NCBI GenBank assembly: GCA_946807835.1
Contig: OX327683.1
Location: 11,103,001-11,167,000 of the forward strand
Direction of reading: 5' to 3'
Origin: Ailanthus altissimus
Taxonomy: Eukaryota; Streptophyta; Magnoliopsida; Sapindales; Simaroubaceae
Length of the DNA: 64,000 nucleotides
Shown here piece after piece: positions 13,020 through 25,151 of the stretch (position 1 is its first letter; every line of letters starts with the position of its first letter). The notes under the pieces are model-generated. The model was not told the DNA's origin, did no database searches, and was given only the letters and a program-made list of their open reading frames with translations. Made by a program: the position numbers and the translations under genes.

Positions 13020-13735
13020 CATCGCACGTTTTAAAAACAAACTTTGTTGGAGAGGGGGCTTCGGCCTCCTCTCCGGTGGCCTCTGTCACCATCACCATTA
13101 GGCTAAACTTTCTATCCTCAATCGATTTTTTTAGGTTTTGTTCAATTTTTCGTTGTTGGTATTTAGTCTTTTCGTTTTTCCCTTCTCCCTCTGGTGATTC
13201 ATCGGTAACACTTGGGTTGCGTTTCCATTCCGCTGTCAAGTCAAGCCATCATGCAAGCCTGCAGCACTGGTGAGTGCCTCCCTACTATCTTGCCCTTGGC
13301 AGCCAGAAAGTTCATCGCATCAGCCACCGTGTAAACGCCAACCTTTTTGATCTCGTGACCTTTTTGTTGGCCCTCGCCTGGGTTCGGCCGCTATTACCTT
13401 TTCTTTTGTCCCTCTACATTCACCGACGGCACTACAGCTTGACGTCTTCACCATGGTGGCCGGTCTGAAATAGTTTTCGGAGGGACGGTATTGTTGGCGA
13501 GCCACAATGAAAGATTCTGTTTTTGTTGCATCCCCTCATTTAGCTCCAAACTCGTTGATACAGTGTCAACCACCAAGATCTGTTGTCGGAATCCTTCAAA
13601 GGGATACTATACGATTGTGTGTTTGATTACTAGTGGTTTGTTGGTTGGAATTTGGATGTATTTGATTATGATGTTTATATGGGGGTATTTTTTGTAATTT
13701 TACTTAGTGTAGTTGTTTATGTAACAACCCTCCCG
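13020..13735. other. GC-richer patch, unassigned
   Basis: A stretch clearly richer in G and C than its surroundings, with open frames of 60-76 codons on both strands between 13009 and 13697 but none that I recognise. It starts next to CTTCGGCCTCCTCTCCGG and includes CCGCTATTACC and GACGTCTTCACC. It could be the 5' part of a retroelement or a decayed host exon. The similar-looking patch at 47.34-47.69 kb argues for a repeat. Confidence 0.3.
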
Positions 13736-15354
13736 TGTGAGGTAATTTTTTCTCCTTTGTGAGGTAGTCTTGTTTCTTGTGAGATTAAATCCCTCTTGTT
13801 TGAGGGTTGGATTCTTCCCATCTATAATAGGGGTAAATATCCTTTTTGGGATGAGTCTCGTTTTAAGACTTTATTATATCTCCGTTATTAAAAAAGTAAA
13901 TTCGAGTAAGTCACAATGTCTTATTTTATTCATATAAAGCATTCCGATAATTATTTGATAGTATATCATCAGACTTATCATATAATATTGTAAAGTTTTT
14001 ATAATATTATATTTAAAATTTAAAAAAAAATAACACTCAACGTTTTTCTTTTTTAATTGAGCAGAATATTACAGTAAATATACAGTATTTCAAATAATAT
14101 ATGGTTCAATTCAAAATGATTAGATGAAAGTTTTTTATTCCTTCTCTTAAACTTCATTACTTAGTATCTCGTGAACATGATTCGGTTTATTTTTAATACT
14201 TTTTTTTTTTATAAGAATGCAAATAAATGGCCTTTTGTTATTAAGATTCTTTCCTCTTTTTTTTTTTCAAAAAAAAAAAATTCTTTCCTTTTTTTTAATT
14301 AAATAAAAATAAAAGTCATTATCATATCTGTTGGATCCTCCAATCTGGGATAATCTTATCCGAAAGTCTCATGTCAAAGTCTAATCTAATCACCAATTAT
14401 TCAAACATAAAATTTCAATGAATAATGAGAAAAAAGTGGAAACACACATATACATAAACATAAACATAACAAAACAAAACTGAACGACCTCATGTCCCAC
14501 TAAAACCATGACACAATAGCATGACCAACTCACCACAAATAATTTCCACCTTAGCTCATTTAAAGGTTTGATAATAACAATATCAATTATTTTACATCTT
14601 TTGAACTCTTTTGGGAATAAATTTACAAGATCCATTTTGATTATTTTATCAAATTCTGGTTCCTCATCAACAATTAAAGAGTCATGCACATAGTATATAC
14701 AACCCTTCAACTTGTTTGTTTTTTTTTAAATTTTTTTATTATTTATTTAAAATTATACTACAATATGAAATTTCTTAAAATATAAAATAATTAAGTAACG
14801 AAAAGATTGAAACAATGCACATAGTCTGGGGTTTATATTGTTTTTTTTTTTTTTTTTGCGGAAATGGAGTATGAAACGTCGCAATTCGAGTGGATTGGGA
14901 TTTGGGAGACAAAGAGTGATGGGTGACGGATGAAGGGCCCTTGACTTGACTTTTCTTAACCGTTAAAACTAAAATCAGGGCCCACTTGGGAGTTACATAA
15001 TCCTAAACCTGTTGCTGTTGCTCTTGGACTCAACCTTACCTTTCAATTTTTATTTTATATACATTCTTTTCTCATCAAATTATAAACAAAGGATTTTGCT
15101 AAACTTTGAAAATTAAATGTATTATATTTTAAAAACTTGATATTTACAATTAATACCAAAAATATCGTTGTATTGTAAAAAGATATCTAAGCCAAACCAT
15201 ACCTTGTCATAATGGAAAAAAAAAAAAATTCTATGAATTGAATTTTCTTTACTCAAATTAGAGAAGGTGAAAATTATTCTACTATAAATGATTTTTGTAT
15301 AACTGAATTTGTAATATATTTACTTAATTGAAAAAAAAGCACTTATAATTTTTG
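13736..15354. other. AT-rich interval, nothing recognised
   Basis: Contains homopolymer tracts, including a perfect T-run/A-run snapback at about 14259-14281 and T-runs near 14840. A minus-strand open frame of 106 codons at 14390-14710 has a plausible-looking N-terminal half followed by a hydrophobic, low-complexity tail. I do not recognise it and see no start context or neighbours supporting a gene. Confidence 0.25.
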
Positions 15355-15690
15355 TTTTAAAACTTAAAGTAAAAAGTAAAAGGCTATATAAATGTCAATT
15401 TCGTAATCGTGTTATAATAAAATCCTTTTGTAGCAAATGGCCGGTCGGTCCTATTTTAACATGCCAAGTGGAAGCAATTAGCATGTGGCTTGACTTGAAG
15501 TGGGAGAGAGACAGATTAATTTTAATTGTTAACTTACATAATCACGACTAAATTATTGACTAACTAACTTGACATAATTTTAGTTAATTTGATTCTCCTG
15601 TCCTGATTATCTTGAGCCTACACGTGATCTAAGAAAAAAAGGATTGGCGGGTCGAAGTGAGAAAAATACAATTTTTTTTAAGATTACATT
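15355..15690 (+). repeat. Duplicated segment, copy 1
   Basis: About 320 bp that matches 19705-20025 in the same orientation. Shared text includes AAATGGCCGGTCGG-like sequence, ACATGCCAAGTGGAAGCAAT and GTGGCTTGACTT. It does not look like an LTR. The copies lie 4.35 kb apart and bracket the Athila-like fragment. Confidence 0.8.
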
Positions 15691-16319
15691 AATGATGTTA
15701 AGAATATTACCGTGAATATTCTGAAACTTTGGCTTAATTTTATCATGTTTCAAAATTTGAGAAATAAATAGTATTATTCGATTGTTATAATTTTTTTTTT
15801 AAAGTTAGCAGGAAAAATCTAAAATACTCTTTTGGTTTTGAAAAAATAATAAAAAGATAACTTAATCCTTACACAAAAATCAAAAAACACAAATTCTCGT
15901 ACAAATCAAAAGCTATTCAGTTGATATTTATTTTTCATAAGACTTAATAAATAAATACAATGATTTTACCAAAATATCCCTATTAGTATGGACTTTTTAC
16001 ATGATTTTCCATATATTTTTTTACACGATTTTGTATGTGTTATTTTAACTATATATTGAGCATGTGTTTAATACTTAACAAGTGTATTTTGTACAATATT
16101 TTGTACCACATATAAGTGGTCATAAAAGGTTGTTCTAGATTGTGAATATTTTATATTGCCAATTATTATCGTTGTTTTGCAACGGCAAAAAAATAGCTAT
16201 AAAGGCTACGTAAGTAGCCATTTTATTATGTACTTATTTATAGGAGATTATATATAGTATTATTTCTATCATTTTAGATTTAAGTTTTGTTCTAAATTAT
16301 GAATATTTAACTATTTATT

Positions 16320-17562
16320 TGTGATTTTTGATCATATGTAAGTTTATTAACCAAGGCGTGAAGATTTGGGACAAACCAGGCAGAGAGCGAACTCGAAACA
16401 GTGAACCAACACTATAGGGTTGGGTGCTGACGCCCATGGGTGGACATAGCAGACAGTTGGGCAATGTGACACTCAGTAAGTTTCTAACATCTGTCGCATT
16501 TTCAAGTCGAGGTGCTACGACGCCTGTGTAACATATAAAATTCTCTCTCAAGTGTCTTAATTCGACTTGGATTCGAAGCCCCTCGACCTTAGGTTACGTA
16601 GACTTATAAAAGTATACTTTTCTAAACCAAAACACAGACAAGAGACAAACTTAGGGCAAACAATATACATTACAATCATAAGAGATCAAAGTAAGAAATC
16701 AAGATCAAGAATTGTGCAATCAAGTCAAGAGCAGGAGAGAAGCGATCTAAGACGTCTCATTGTGTTATTTCTTATCTACTATTGTTATTATGATCTTGTT
16801 CATGATGTCTTTGATTCATTACTTTGATACTCTTAAATTTGTTATAAGTTAAATTCTTTTTATTTAAGGTTAGACTACCGAACCTAATATATAGTTGAAT
16901 TTTATCAACTCTTAGTTTGTGAACATTAATATATATAATTAATTCATTTTATCTTGTGTTTGAAACTTTCATTATATTTGATAAATATTTTGAATGATCA
17001 AGAAACAAAGGAATTTATGTGTTTAGCTTATAATAGTTTGATGTATGATCATAGGGTGACAGTTATGAGTTTCACGTAGGATAGAAATATACCTAGATGG
17101 CATATATGATATTATTAGACCCGTTCTTAATGAATTGCATTCTATTCAGACTATCATAGATATATAGGTAATTATTATAGTGTAATATAATCACTCGACT
17201 ATCGATAAAGGCTTATGATGATATTAGAGTCTAGCCAATAATTGTTATTAAGAGATTTACTAAGAGATTAATAAAACCAATGAAATATTAGAGAATAAGT
17301 TGAAATCCTAGATTACTCATAATTGGTGAATTCAATATCTTGCTTGCTTTTGATTAAAATTAGGTTTAATTGATAAAAGTAGATTAATTAGATAAATTCA
17401 TCTTTTAATTTGTCTATATAAAAGTAAGTAGAATTAAATTTAGTACTTGTTTGAAAGAAATAGGTTAAATAGTCCCTATGAGAACGATATCTAGACTTAA
17501 ATCCTATATTAGTTTATATGATAGTGTGCATTTGCGTTTAACTATTATTGCATAAATAAAAT
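16320..17562 (+). mobile_element. Athila-like gypsy 5' LTR
   Basis: The 3' part (about 16960-17560) aligns with two other copies in the window: 25.9-26.46 kb in the same orientation and 50.14-50.7 kb inverted. All three carry an ATAATCACTCGACTATCG-like or GTGCATTTGCG/GTGTACTTGCG-like block. A TATA box TATAAAAG lies at 16605-16612. The LTR ends just before a tRNA-Asp primer site at 17566. The left boundary is not defined. Confidence 0.65.
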
Positions 17563-17565
17563 TTT

Positions 17566-17583
17566 TGGCGATGTTGCTAGGGA
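17566..17583 (+). other. tRNA-Asp primer binding site
   Basis: TGGCGATGTTGCTAGGGA, a close match to the complement of the 3' end of plant tRNA-Asp (TGGCGCCGTTGCCGGGG), with three transition-type changes. Athila-type elements use this primer. The position directly after the LTR supports assignment of the flanking LTR and gag relic. Confidence 0.75.
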
Positions 17584-17708
17584 CTATTTTTTTATATTCT
17601 TTAAATCAATACTAATACTAAACTACTTGCTTCTAATTATGAAATTTTTTTTTCTTTTTTCTTTTCTATTTTACTTTGATTTATTTTTATTTGGTGTTTT
17701 GACAGTTC

Positions 17709-19170
17709 ATGCAAAGAGCGAAAAGTGCAGAATTGACTTCTTTTGATCCTCAGATCGAAAGAACATTACTTAGTCTTCGATGTAAACAATAACAATCTTT
17801 AAACATGGAGGAGAATAATGAGAACATCAATAATTCTGTGTTTGAGCTTATAATGCCATAAAGATTTTTTAAGGATTACCCAATCCCTACTGCGAATGGT
17901 ATTAAGTCTACTATTTAGCGACCAATCATCAATGCAAATAATTTTGAGATTAAGTGGGTACTATTAAGATGCTGAAGAAATCTGTACAATTCACCAGTGC
18001 TCCTAATAATAACGTTAACATATACGTCGTGAACTTTTTGGAGATTTGTGATACATTTAAATACAACGGAGTCTCAGATGACGCCATCAGATTAGGACTA
18101 TTTCCCTTTTCATTAAGGGACAAAGCCAAAAGTTAGTTGATTTCATTGCCGTCCGGATCTATTTCAGTGTAGGATGGTCTAGCATAAAAATTTCTAGTAA
18201 AGTTTTTATCACCAGTAAAGACAACAAAGATAAAGAATGACATCATCTCACTTGTTCAGATCGATGGTGAGTCATTATATGAGGCATGAAGGCTCTTCAA
18301 TGACATGTTTAGGAAGCATCCTCACCATGAGTCCATAAATAGCTATTAGTATAAACGTTCTACAATGAACTAGTAGGTCATTTGAGGATTATTGTAGATG
18401 TCGCTGTTGGAGGAACTTTAATGAGTAAGTTTACAGATGAAACTTAGAAGATAGCTTCAAACAGCTACTAATAGCCAGCTAAGAGAGTTACACCTAAGAA
18501 AAAGCACATAACATTGACGCATTCAATGCATTTGGTAGGTAAATCAATATGTTATCCAAAAAGTTTGATGCATTAAATTTTGTTAAAACTCAACAAGTGA
18601 CTTGTGACTTCTCTGGTGATAACCACATGAATGAGCGGTGCATAGAATCAGCATATTATGTGGGAAACTTCAACCGATAGTAATATAACCGACAATCTAA
18701 CTTCTATACTTCGGGGTGTGAGATCATCTAAACTTCTTTTGGTGTAACAACCAAAGGGAGTTATCTAGACTAATGAATCCTCCAAGATTCTAGCCACTAC
18801 AAAATAAGAAGTTATCATTGGAAGACATACTTATGCACTACATGAAGTCAAACGATGCCATCATACGGAACCATTTAGTGACTTTGAAAAATTTAGATGT
18901 TCAAATGGGACAACTTGTTGTAGCTATTAACAAGCGACTTTAATAAGCTCTACTAAGTAACACCGAAGCTAACCCACGAGAAAATGTAGACAATGCTAAA
19001 CTGTCTCCTTAAGAAGTGGTAAGGTCTTACATGATAATACTCATTAACCACCGTCTTCAAGCAGGAAGGAGAAAGAAAAGATGGTACAATAAGATGTAGT
19101 GCAACCTTATTGACCACCAATACCTTTTTTTTCAAAGGCTGCATCACAAACCAAATGTAAAACAAAAAAA
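17709..19170 (+). pseudogene. Athila-type gypsy gag relic
   Basis: Degraded gag of an Athila/Tat-type gypsy element. The clearest part, 18044-18130, encodes ICDTFKYNGVSDDAIRL and then LFPFSLRDKAKS before a stop, which is the hallmark of the retrotransposon gag domain of this group. Further on, about 18250-18330 matches the DGESLYEA and KHPHHE part, and 18815-18990 matches the C-terminal part with VQMGQLV and TEANPRENV. In-frame stops and shifts are numerous. No protease, RT or integrase follows, so the element is 3' truncated or deleted. Confidence 0.75.
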
Positions 19171-19410
19171 TCAAGAGCAAAAATGTACAAAAACAAAATT
19201 TGGGCTATAAAAAAATGCAGAAGTTTTAATAAAGAAAAGTGTAGAAACTGGTATACAAGTGTAACAAAATTTTAAAGTATAAAAAAGTGAAAAATTAACA
19301 AAAAAAAAATACTAATAGTAATCTGTAGAATCAATCAGTGCAGTCTTTTACCCTATCTCTACCATTTCGTCATAATCTGCGAAAAAAGAAACTAGATAAG
19401 TAATTTTCTT

Positions 19411-19479
19411 AAATTTTTAAAATTTTTAAAAATTTACATATAAATTTTTAAAATTTTTAAAAATTTACATATAAATTTT
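19411..19479. repeat. 31-bp AT-rich tandem repeat, 2.2 copies
   Basis: An exact 31-bp unit starting AAATTTTTAAAATTTTTAAA and ending TTTACATAT occurs at 19411-19441 and 19442-19472 and begins a third time. It lies in AT-rich, gene-free DNA (19.2-19.7 kb) just after the gag relic. The exactness suggests a recent slippage or duplication. Confidence 0.85.
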
Positions 19480-19704
19480 TCTTTTACAAAGGGCTTGAAT
19501 AAATACTTAATTATATCAAGTTTATAAAGAATATGATTTTTTTTATAAAAAAATTAGAAAACTATGAAACCACAAAGTAGTGTAACACCATCTTTCAAAA
19601 GAAATTATCTCTTAAGATTAAATACCTTGAGATATACCTAATTAAAAAAACAGTTATAATTTTTTTTTTTACATTAATTACGTGAGATTTAAAACTTAAT
19701 GCCG

Positions 19705-20025
19705 AAGAATAGTAAACTAAAAAGTAAAAGGCTATGCAAATGTCAATTTCGTATCGTGTTATAATAAAATCCTTTTGTATCTAATGGCCGGTCGGGCCTA
19801 TTTGAACATGCCAAGTGGAAGCAATTAGCACGTGGCTTGACTTAGAGTTCGAGAGAGACAGACATTAATAATTGTTAATTTACACAATCACAACAAAATT
19901 ATTGACTAATTAACTTGACATAACTTTAGTTAATGTGATTCTCCAGTCTTGGTTCTCTTGGTCCTACACATGATCTAAGAAAAGGGTTGGCGGCTCGAAG
20001 TGAGAAAGACAATTTTTTTTATTTT
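19705..20025 (+). repeat. Duplicated segment, copy 2
   Basis: Direct repeat of 15355-15690 with moderate divergence and small indels. Homology starts at AAAAGTAAAAGGCTAT and fades after the run of T that follows GTCGAAGTGAGAAA or GCTCGAAGTGAGAAA. No coding sequence is seen in it. Confidence 0.8.
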
Positions 20026-20239
20026 ATTTTTTAGAGTACATTAATTATATTATATTATCCTCTTAAAAAAAAATAATATTACATTTTTAGTATTACATGA
20101 GACTATATTATTAATATTATAATTATACTACACAATTATATTACACTACTTATACTACATTATATTATATTATTAATATTATAATCAGATTATAAAATTA
20201 AAACTTTTGAAAGTAACACTTATATTTTTTAATTACATT

Positions 20240-21060
20240 CTATCCAAATTACGTTATTAAAATTATCGAAAACAATATGTATAATTTTCAGCACATTACT
20301 ACAAATTATACAATTGAGACTTTTAAAAATAACGTACATTTTTTACGCACACTACACTTAAATTATGCTATTGGGATCATCGAGACGTATACTTTGAGCA
20401 CATCACTTCACTATTGAAATTATAATTAGACTATACAATCAAGACTTTTGGGAGCAACACATACAATCATATTACACCATTGATACTACATCACATTATA
20501 CAATCTATTACACTATTGATACTACATTACATTATGCTATTGATATTATAATTAAATTATAAAATCAAAATTTTTGAAAGCAACAAGTATATTTTTTAGG
20601 CCCATCTCACCTGAATTACACTGCCAAAATCATCAGGAGCAACACAATCAGAACTTTTTGGTGCAACACGTATATTTTTTAGGCTTAACCCATCTAAACT
20701 ATGCTACTAAGATCATTGAGAGTAATACGTATAACTTTGAGCACATAACTACAGACTACACAATCGAGTTTTTTGGAAAGCAACACTCACATTTTTTACG
20801 CACACCCCACCCGAACTATATTACTAGGATCGTTGAGACTAATACGTATACTTTAAGCACATCATTACACTATTGATATTATAATCAGATTATACAATCA
20901 AAATTTTTGGGAGCAAAACGTACATTTTTTAGGCACACCCTACTTGATCTATGTTACTGGGAGCAACACATACATCTTTGAGAGACGTCCCGTTCAAACT
21001 ATATCATTAGAATCATAAAAAATAATATATACAACTTTAAACATACTTCACTCAAACTAA
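20240..21060. repeat. Degenerate tandem repeat array
   Basis: A series of diverged copies of a unit of roughly 130-170 bp. Recurring words are GAGCACAT, CACTATTGATATTATAAT, AATTTTTGGGAGCAACAC, ACATTTTTTA(G/C)GCACAC and ACGTATA. Copies are incomplete and unequal. An open frame of 100 codons at 20574-20876 is made of these repeats and is not treated as a gene. The flanks (20.03-20.24 kb) are AT-rich with similar words, so the array may be longer. Confidence 0.7.
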
Positions 21061-22050
21061 AAAGATCTCACATAACCAAAGAAATAAATCAATTGTTTTA
21101 ATACTTACGAAGACTCGAACTCCTAATTTAGGAGATACGCGGGGTAGCTTGAGACAAACCGTGAAAGATATAATTAAATTATTATTTTGTGAGATTGAAA
21201 ATTTGAAATGTTATAATTTTTAACTAGGAGAAAAGATACTTCAAACCCAAACATTTGTTTTTGCATACGGACGAAATTACTCTTTAAGTCACATTTGATA
21301 TGTGAAATTAGTTATGACAAAATAAAATTACTTATAATATTATTTAGAGTGGGCGAACTTGGGGTCAGTATCCCACCAAATTGGAAGCTCGATCAGAATA
21401 AGAATTTTTTTTATAAAAAAATTAATAATTAATATCTATCTCATTGTATGTAATATAATATATATTAAACAAGCTAATTCAAATTATTATTTAACTATCA
21501 AAATATTAAATACACAAATGTCAATTAAATAACCATATTTTATTTAATAAATAATAAATAAAATAAAATTCATAATTTAAAGTATATATTATCAACTAAA
21601 TAAAAATTTAAACATTATGTAATTCAGTATTAATTTAGTAGAGAGCCTTAACCCGAAACTTTGTTTTTTGGCAACTGAGTTCTTATTAATATTATTTTAT
21701 AGTAAAAAAATTTATTCACAAGAAATTATGCTTTATTTGAAAAAAAAATTATGAACATTATAACATAAATACAATATGATATTTAAAAAATATGAATAAA
21801 AATTTAAGCCTTTTTGAATTTATTTAATTCATAAAATTTATTAAAAAATACATAATACATAATTTTAGGATAACTATGACTAATATTGTTTTTTGTTTAA
21901 TTTATATTAAATTGTTTTTGGAGAGTTCATATTTTTATTTTTTGCTTTTCTTTTTAATTTATCTTAAATTTTCTGGGAGCTTAGCTGGCTGGGTCATCTC
22001 TGATTTAGTACATTAATTTTTTTTAAGACAAAAAAAAAACATTAAACTAA
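21061..22050. other. AT-rich interval, nothing recognised
   Basis: No coding similarity on either strand and no RNA gene. Mostly A/T homopolymer-rich sequence. Confidence 0.3.
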
Positions 22051-22059
22051 AACAAAGCA

Positions 22060-22375
22060 CTTGAAGAACTATCCTCCAAAATAATGGAAGCTAAAGCGTC
22101 TGTCACCTCTTAGTCCCCGGAGACTTCCAAACATGAAATTGAATCCAAGCTAACTTAAGAAAGCCATGAGTCAATTTGTTCATTTTCCTAACAGCAAACA
22201 AAACTAAAATAATTAAAGGATTTTAAACATTACACAATATCTTGAATAATAAGACCCACTTCAGAAGCCGCCGTAGAATTTGCTAGAATTTCATTCACGA
22301 CACACCAGCCACATTTGATTCAACCTCTATCTCCGAAAGGCCGAGCTGTTGAGCAGCCAAGATTCCTTTTCAGAA
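22060..22375 (-). pseudogene. RNase H domain remnant, probably LINE-derived
   Basis: On the minus strand, 22316-22366 encodes GILAAQQLGLSEIEVES, then, after a shift, ANSTAASEVGLIIQDI, followed by a segment with NKLTHGFLKLAW and KSPGTKR. This series matches the plant RNase H domain (RVT_3 type) found at the 3' end of L1-type LINE ORF2 and in some small nuclear genes. Stops and frameshifts show it is inactive. No reverse transcriptase is seen upstream (22.4-23.5 kb), so this is either a 5'-truncated LINE, the usual form, or a decayed RNase H-like gene. Confidence 0.55.
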
Positions 22376-23589
22376 TTGACTGATTTAGTACATTATTCAA
22401 CTTCAACAAATCGTCAATTCTTTTGTTATTATTTCTTCAAATTAAAATAAAATAATATAATTAAAACTGCATTCGATAAATAACTAAAAATAGTATAATA
22501 TCTGTGGATGAAATAATTTTTCTAAAAATAAGATGGAACATGAAAAAAAAAAATCCCCTAATTATCAACAGATCAAGGAGACTTATCATGAAAATATTTA
22601 ATTTTTTAAAATATATTTTTTTAATTTAATTTTTTTAATTATTATTCAGAAAAAGTATTGTTATACTATTATGTTATTTTAATTTAAATATTTTTTATTA
22701 TTAAAATATAAATATTAATAATTAACAAAAAATAAATAAATACAGCGTAAATGATAAAAACAGTCCTCGCATGCGAATGAAAAAGACAATTTTTGTATGC
22801 AAAAATTTCATCACCGTTTCATTAAATTTAATTTTTTTTAAAAATAAAATAGAGAATGAAATTTAAAATAAAAAATTCTGTTAAATTTTTTTAAAAATAG
22901 AATGAAAAACGAAACTTAAAATAAAAAAAATAAAAAAATGATACGGTTAGGTCTTTCTTGAAATAAAAAATGGGGCAGGGAGCCGCCCATTGCAATCCCT
23001 ATAAATAACAATCTTTTTATTATCATTAATAGATAACTAGTAATATTATATGAATTAATGGATACTATATGAATTTAAAAAAATACTTAACACAATATTT
23101 TTACAACATTAAATAGCCTATCCCCTATTATACCAAGGTTTCCTTCAGACAGAAATCCTTCCTTTTCCTTATTTAAAATATGGGCTTCAATAAATTCTCC
23201 CATGATAAATAATCCCAGCTTATCTCGTTTTCATGAGGCATTGGACAAAAATTTAACAGTATAGTCCTGTCCCAAACAGAACTTTATAGAATAAAGCACA
23301 GGCATACTTGTGAATATTTTGATTTCTTTGCAACCATGATCAGTGTAAAATCAGTCTAGAATCAAGAAAAAAAACATATAAATTCCAAACACAGCCTTAG
23401 TCCGAGAGAAGTAAAATAGAAATCAGAAAGTCGATCAAAAATCCAAAGCACCAGAAACTTAGGATGTAATTGTTAAAAACATAGGATTTACGCTATAATA
23501 TGATCATCTGTCTATATGTGAATACTATAACTGTAACTTTCCTAGTACCATAACTGCAGAAAGTAATAAAAGCTGTGGAAGCACTAAAC
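22376..23589. other. AT-rich interval, nothing recognised
   Basis: No coding similarity on either strand. On the minus strand it would be the 3' flank of the cysteine protease pseudogene, so a 3' UTR of that gene may lie at about 23.4-23.6 kb, but no poly(A) signal can be assigned with confidence. Confidence 0.3.
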
Positions 23590-23749
23590 TTAGGAGACTG
23601 AGTGACTACCGCAGAAACCATGGTGATCATTTCACACATACCATGACCTCAGCAAAGCAGGTAATACCCATGCTCTCCCATTGCTTGCCACATGAATTCT
23701 TGATGATTTAATAAGGCTTGTTACTGAGCCTTAGAATGAAGAATCCTTG
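23590..23749 (-). pseudogene. Cysteine protease exon: C-terminus
   Basis: Continues the histidine exon after the chromovirus. It reads FFILRLSNKPY, a stop, IIKNSCGKQW, then after a frameshift GEHGYYLLC, a stop, GHGMCEMITMVSAVVTQ. The Asn of the catalytic NSW motif is present but Trp is Cys. The four bases CTTG (plus strand) are shared by both flanks of the chromovirus, consistent with a target duplication and with the two exon halves having been contiguous. Confidence 0.88.
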
Positions 23750-24313
23750 TGTTATGCTCTAAGTATTTTCAAATATTTTATCGAATATTTAGTGTATGAC
23801 AAAGTCTCTTAGAGATTATATGGGCCGTTGGAGTTGTTCACAAGTTAGAGTTTTTAGAAAATCTATTAATATGGATAAAGATTTGGGTCAAGTCTGCAAC
23901 TTATTATGATTGTTAATCTCTATTTAAAAGGAGAATATTCATAACATGGGTGAAGATTGGGCTAAGCTAGCAACTTATTAGAATTTTTAACCTCTATTTG
24001 GAAGGAGAATATTCCATAGGATATATGATGGCATCTAAGAATATTTCGTGGTATATTATTTCATCTTATATGTACACCGTTAGATCATTTAAATCTCAGC
24101 CGTCGATTGTATAGGGTTATTAGTATATAAAGGGGAGACAATCAGTTGTATAGAATACATAATCTCATAGCTTGTATTTTCTTTAACAGTATAGAGAGTT
24201 TTTTTTTCTCAAACACCTTATGAGCGTGTTTTCTTCTCTTCTTTGTGTAGTTTTTTAGGCTGCTTAGTGCACAATACATCTAAGGTCGCATGGTTCTAGA
24301 AATGTTTGTGACA
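23750..24313 (+). repeat. Chromovirus 5' LTR
   Basis: 564 bp starting TGTTATGCTCTAAG and ending TTTGTGACA. TATATAAAGG at about 24125-24133 is the probable TATA box. About 77 bp is tandemly duplicated within roughly 23.87-24.02 kb (two blocks each with AGATTGGGCTAAG- or AGATTTGGGTCAAG-like sequence and AGGAGAATATTC), which is not duplicated in the 3' LTR. Confidence 0.88.
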
Positions 24314-24327
24314 TTTAGTATCAGAGC
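24314..24327 (+). other. Chromovirus primer binding site
   Basis: TTTAGTATCAGAGC directly follows the 5' LTR and matches the TGGTATCAGAGC site for initiator tRNA-Met at its 3' half. Confidence 0.75.
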
Positions 24328-25151
24328 GGGTTCAAAGAAGATGAGAAAAGACGCCACAACGTCGTCAGAATTGACTGAAGAGAGGGGTAGGGATCCCAAA
24401 GCTAAGAGGCACGGCAGTGTACCTCGCGACAAGTCTGTTGATCCAAGCCACGATCTAGGGAACATTGTGAAAACGCTCGATGGCGCTGTAGGAAAAGCGA
24501 TGGATCGTCTTGGAGAGTTGGAGCAGCAAGTAGAGAAGCTCGAGGTGGGACTCGACACTCAAGGGGACGAGCTGTGCTCATTCATCGACACATCTATTGA
24601 GAGTTACGCTGATCGACAGTATGACTGGGTCAAGGCTTTTCAAGAGAAGGTATATACCACTATGGACAAATTTTAAGCCTAAGTGGAGGAGCTGTGTAGA
24701 GGGTTTGGCGCTGTCAAGGAGGATGTGGTATTTGTGCAAGCAAGTGGTAGCAAATGGAGCTGTTGCTGCTCAAGGGACGCTAAAAGTTGAGGTGCCTAAA
24801 CTAAAGGAGTTTAGCGGCAAGTAGAACGCCAAGGAGTTTGATAACTACTTTTGGCAAATGGAAAGATACTTCGACGCCATAGGCGTGTGGGATGAAGATA
24901 AGGTAAATATCGCGACCTTAAATCTTTTTGATCATATAATTCTATGGTAGCGTAGGACAAGTAAGAAGATACGCAAGAGAACCTGCACCATCACCACCTA
25001 GGCAGAATTGCAATGGAAGCTGAAGCACCAGTTCTATTTGGAGAACGTAGCGCATAAAGCACGAAAGTGGTTAAAGAAATTGAAACAAACCAAGTTTATC
25101 AACGAGTACGTAGAGGAGTATACCCTGTGATACGATCCACTCCAAGAAATT

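Noticed and set aside
13009..13505. Overlapping short open frames on both strands
   Set aside because: Caused by the local GC-rich composition; none matches a family I know.
14390..14710. 106-codon minus-strand open frame
   Set aside because: Unrecognised, ends in a low-complexity hydrophobic tail, and has no supporting context.
20574..20876. 100-codon open frame on the plus strand
   Set aside because: It is built from units of the degenerate tandem array and has no protein-like domain.
24280..24558. Minus-strand frame of 92 codons
   Set aside because: Shadow of the chromovirus gag on the opposite strand.
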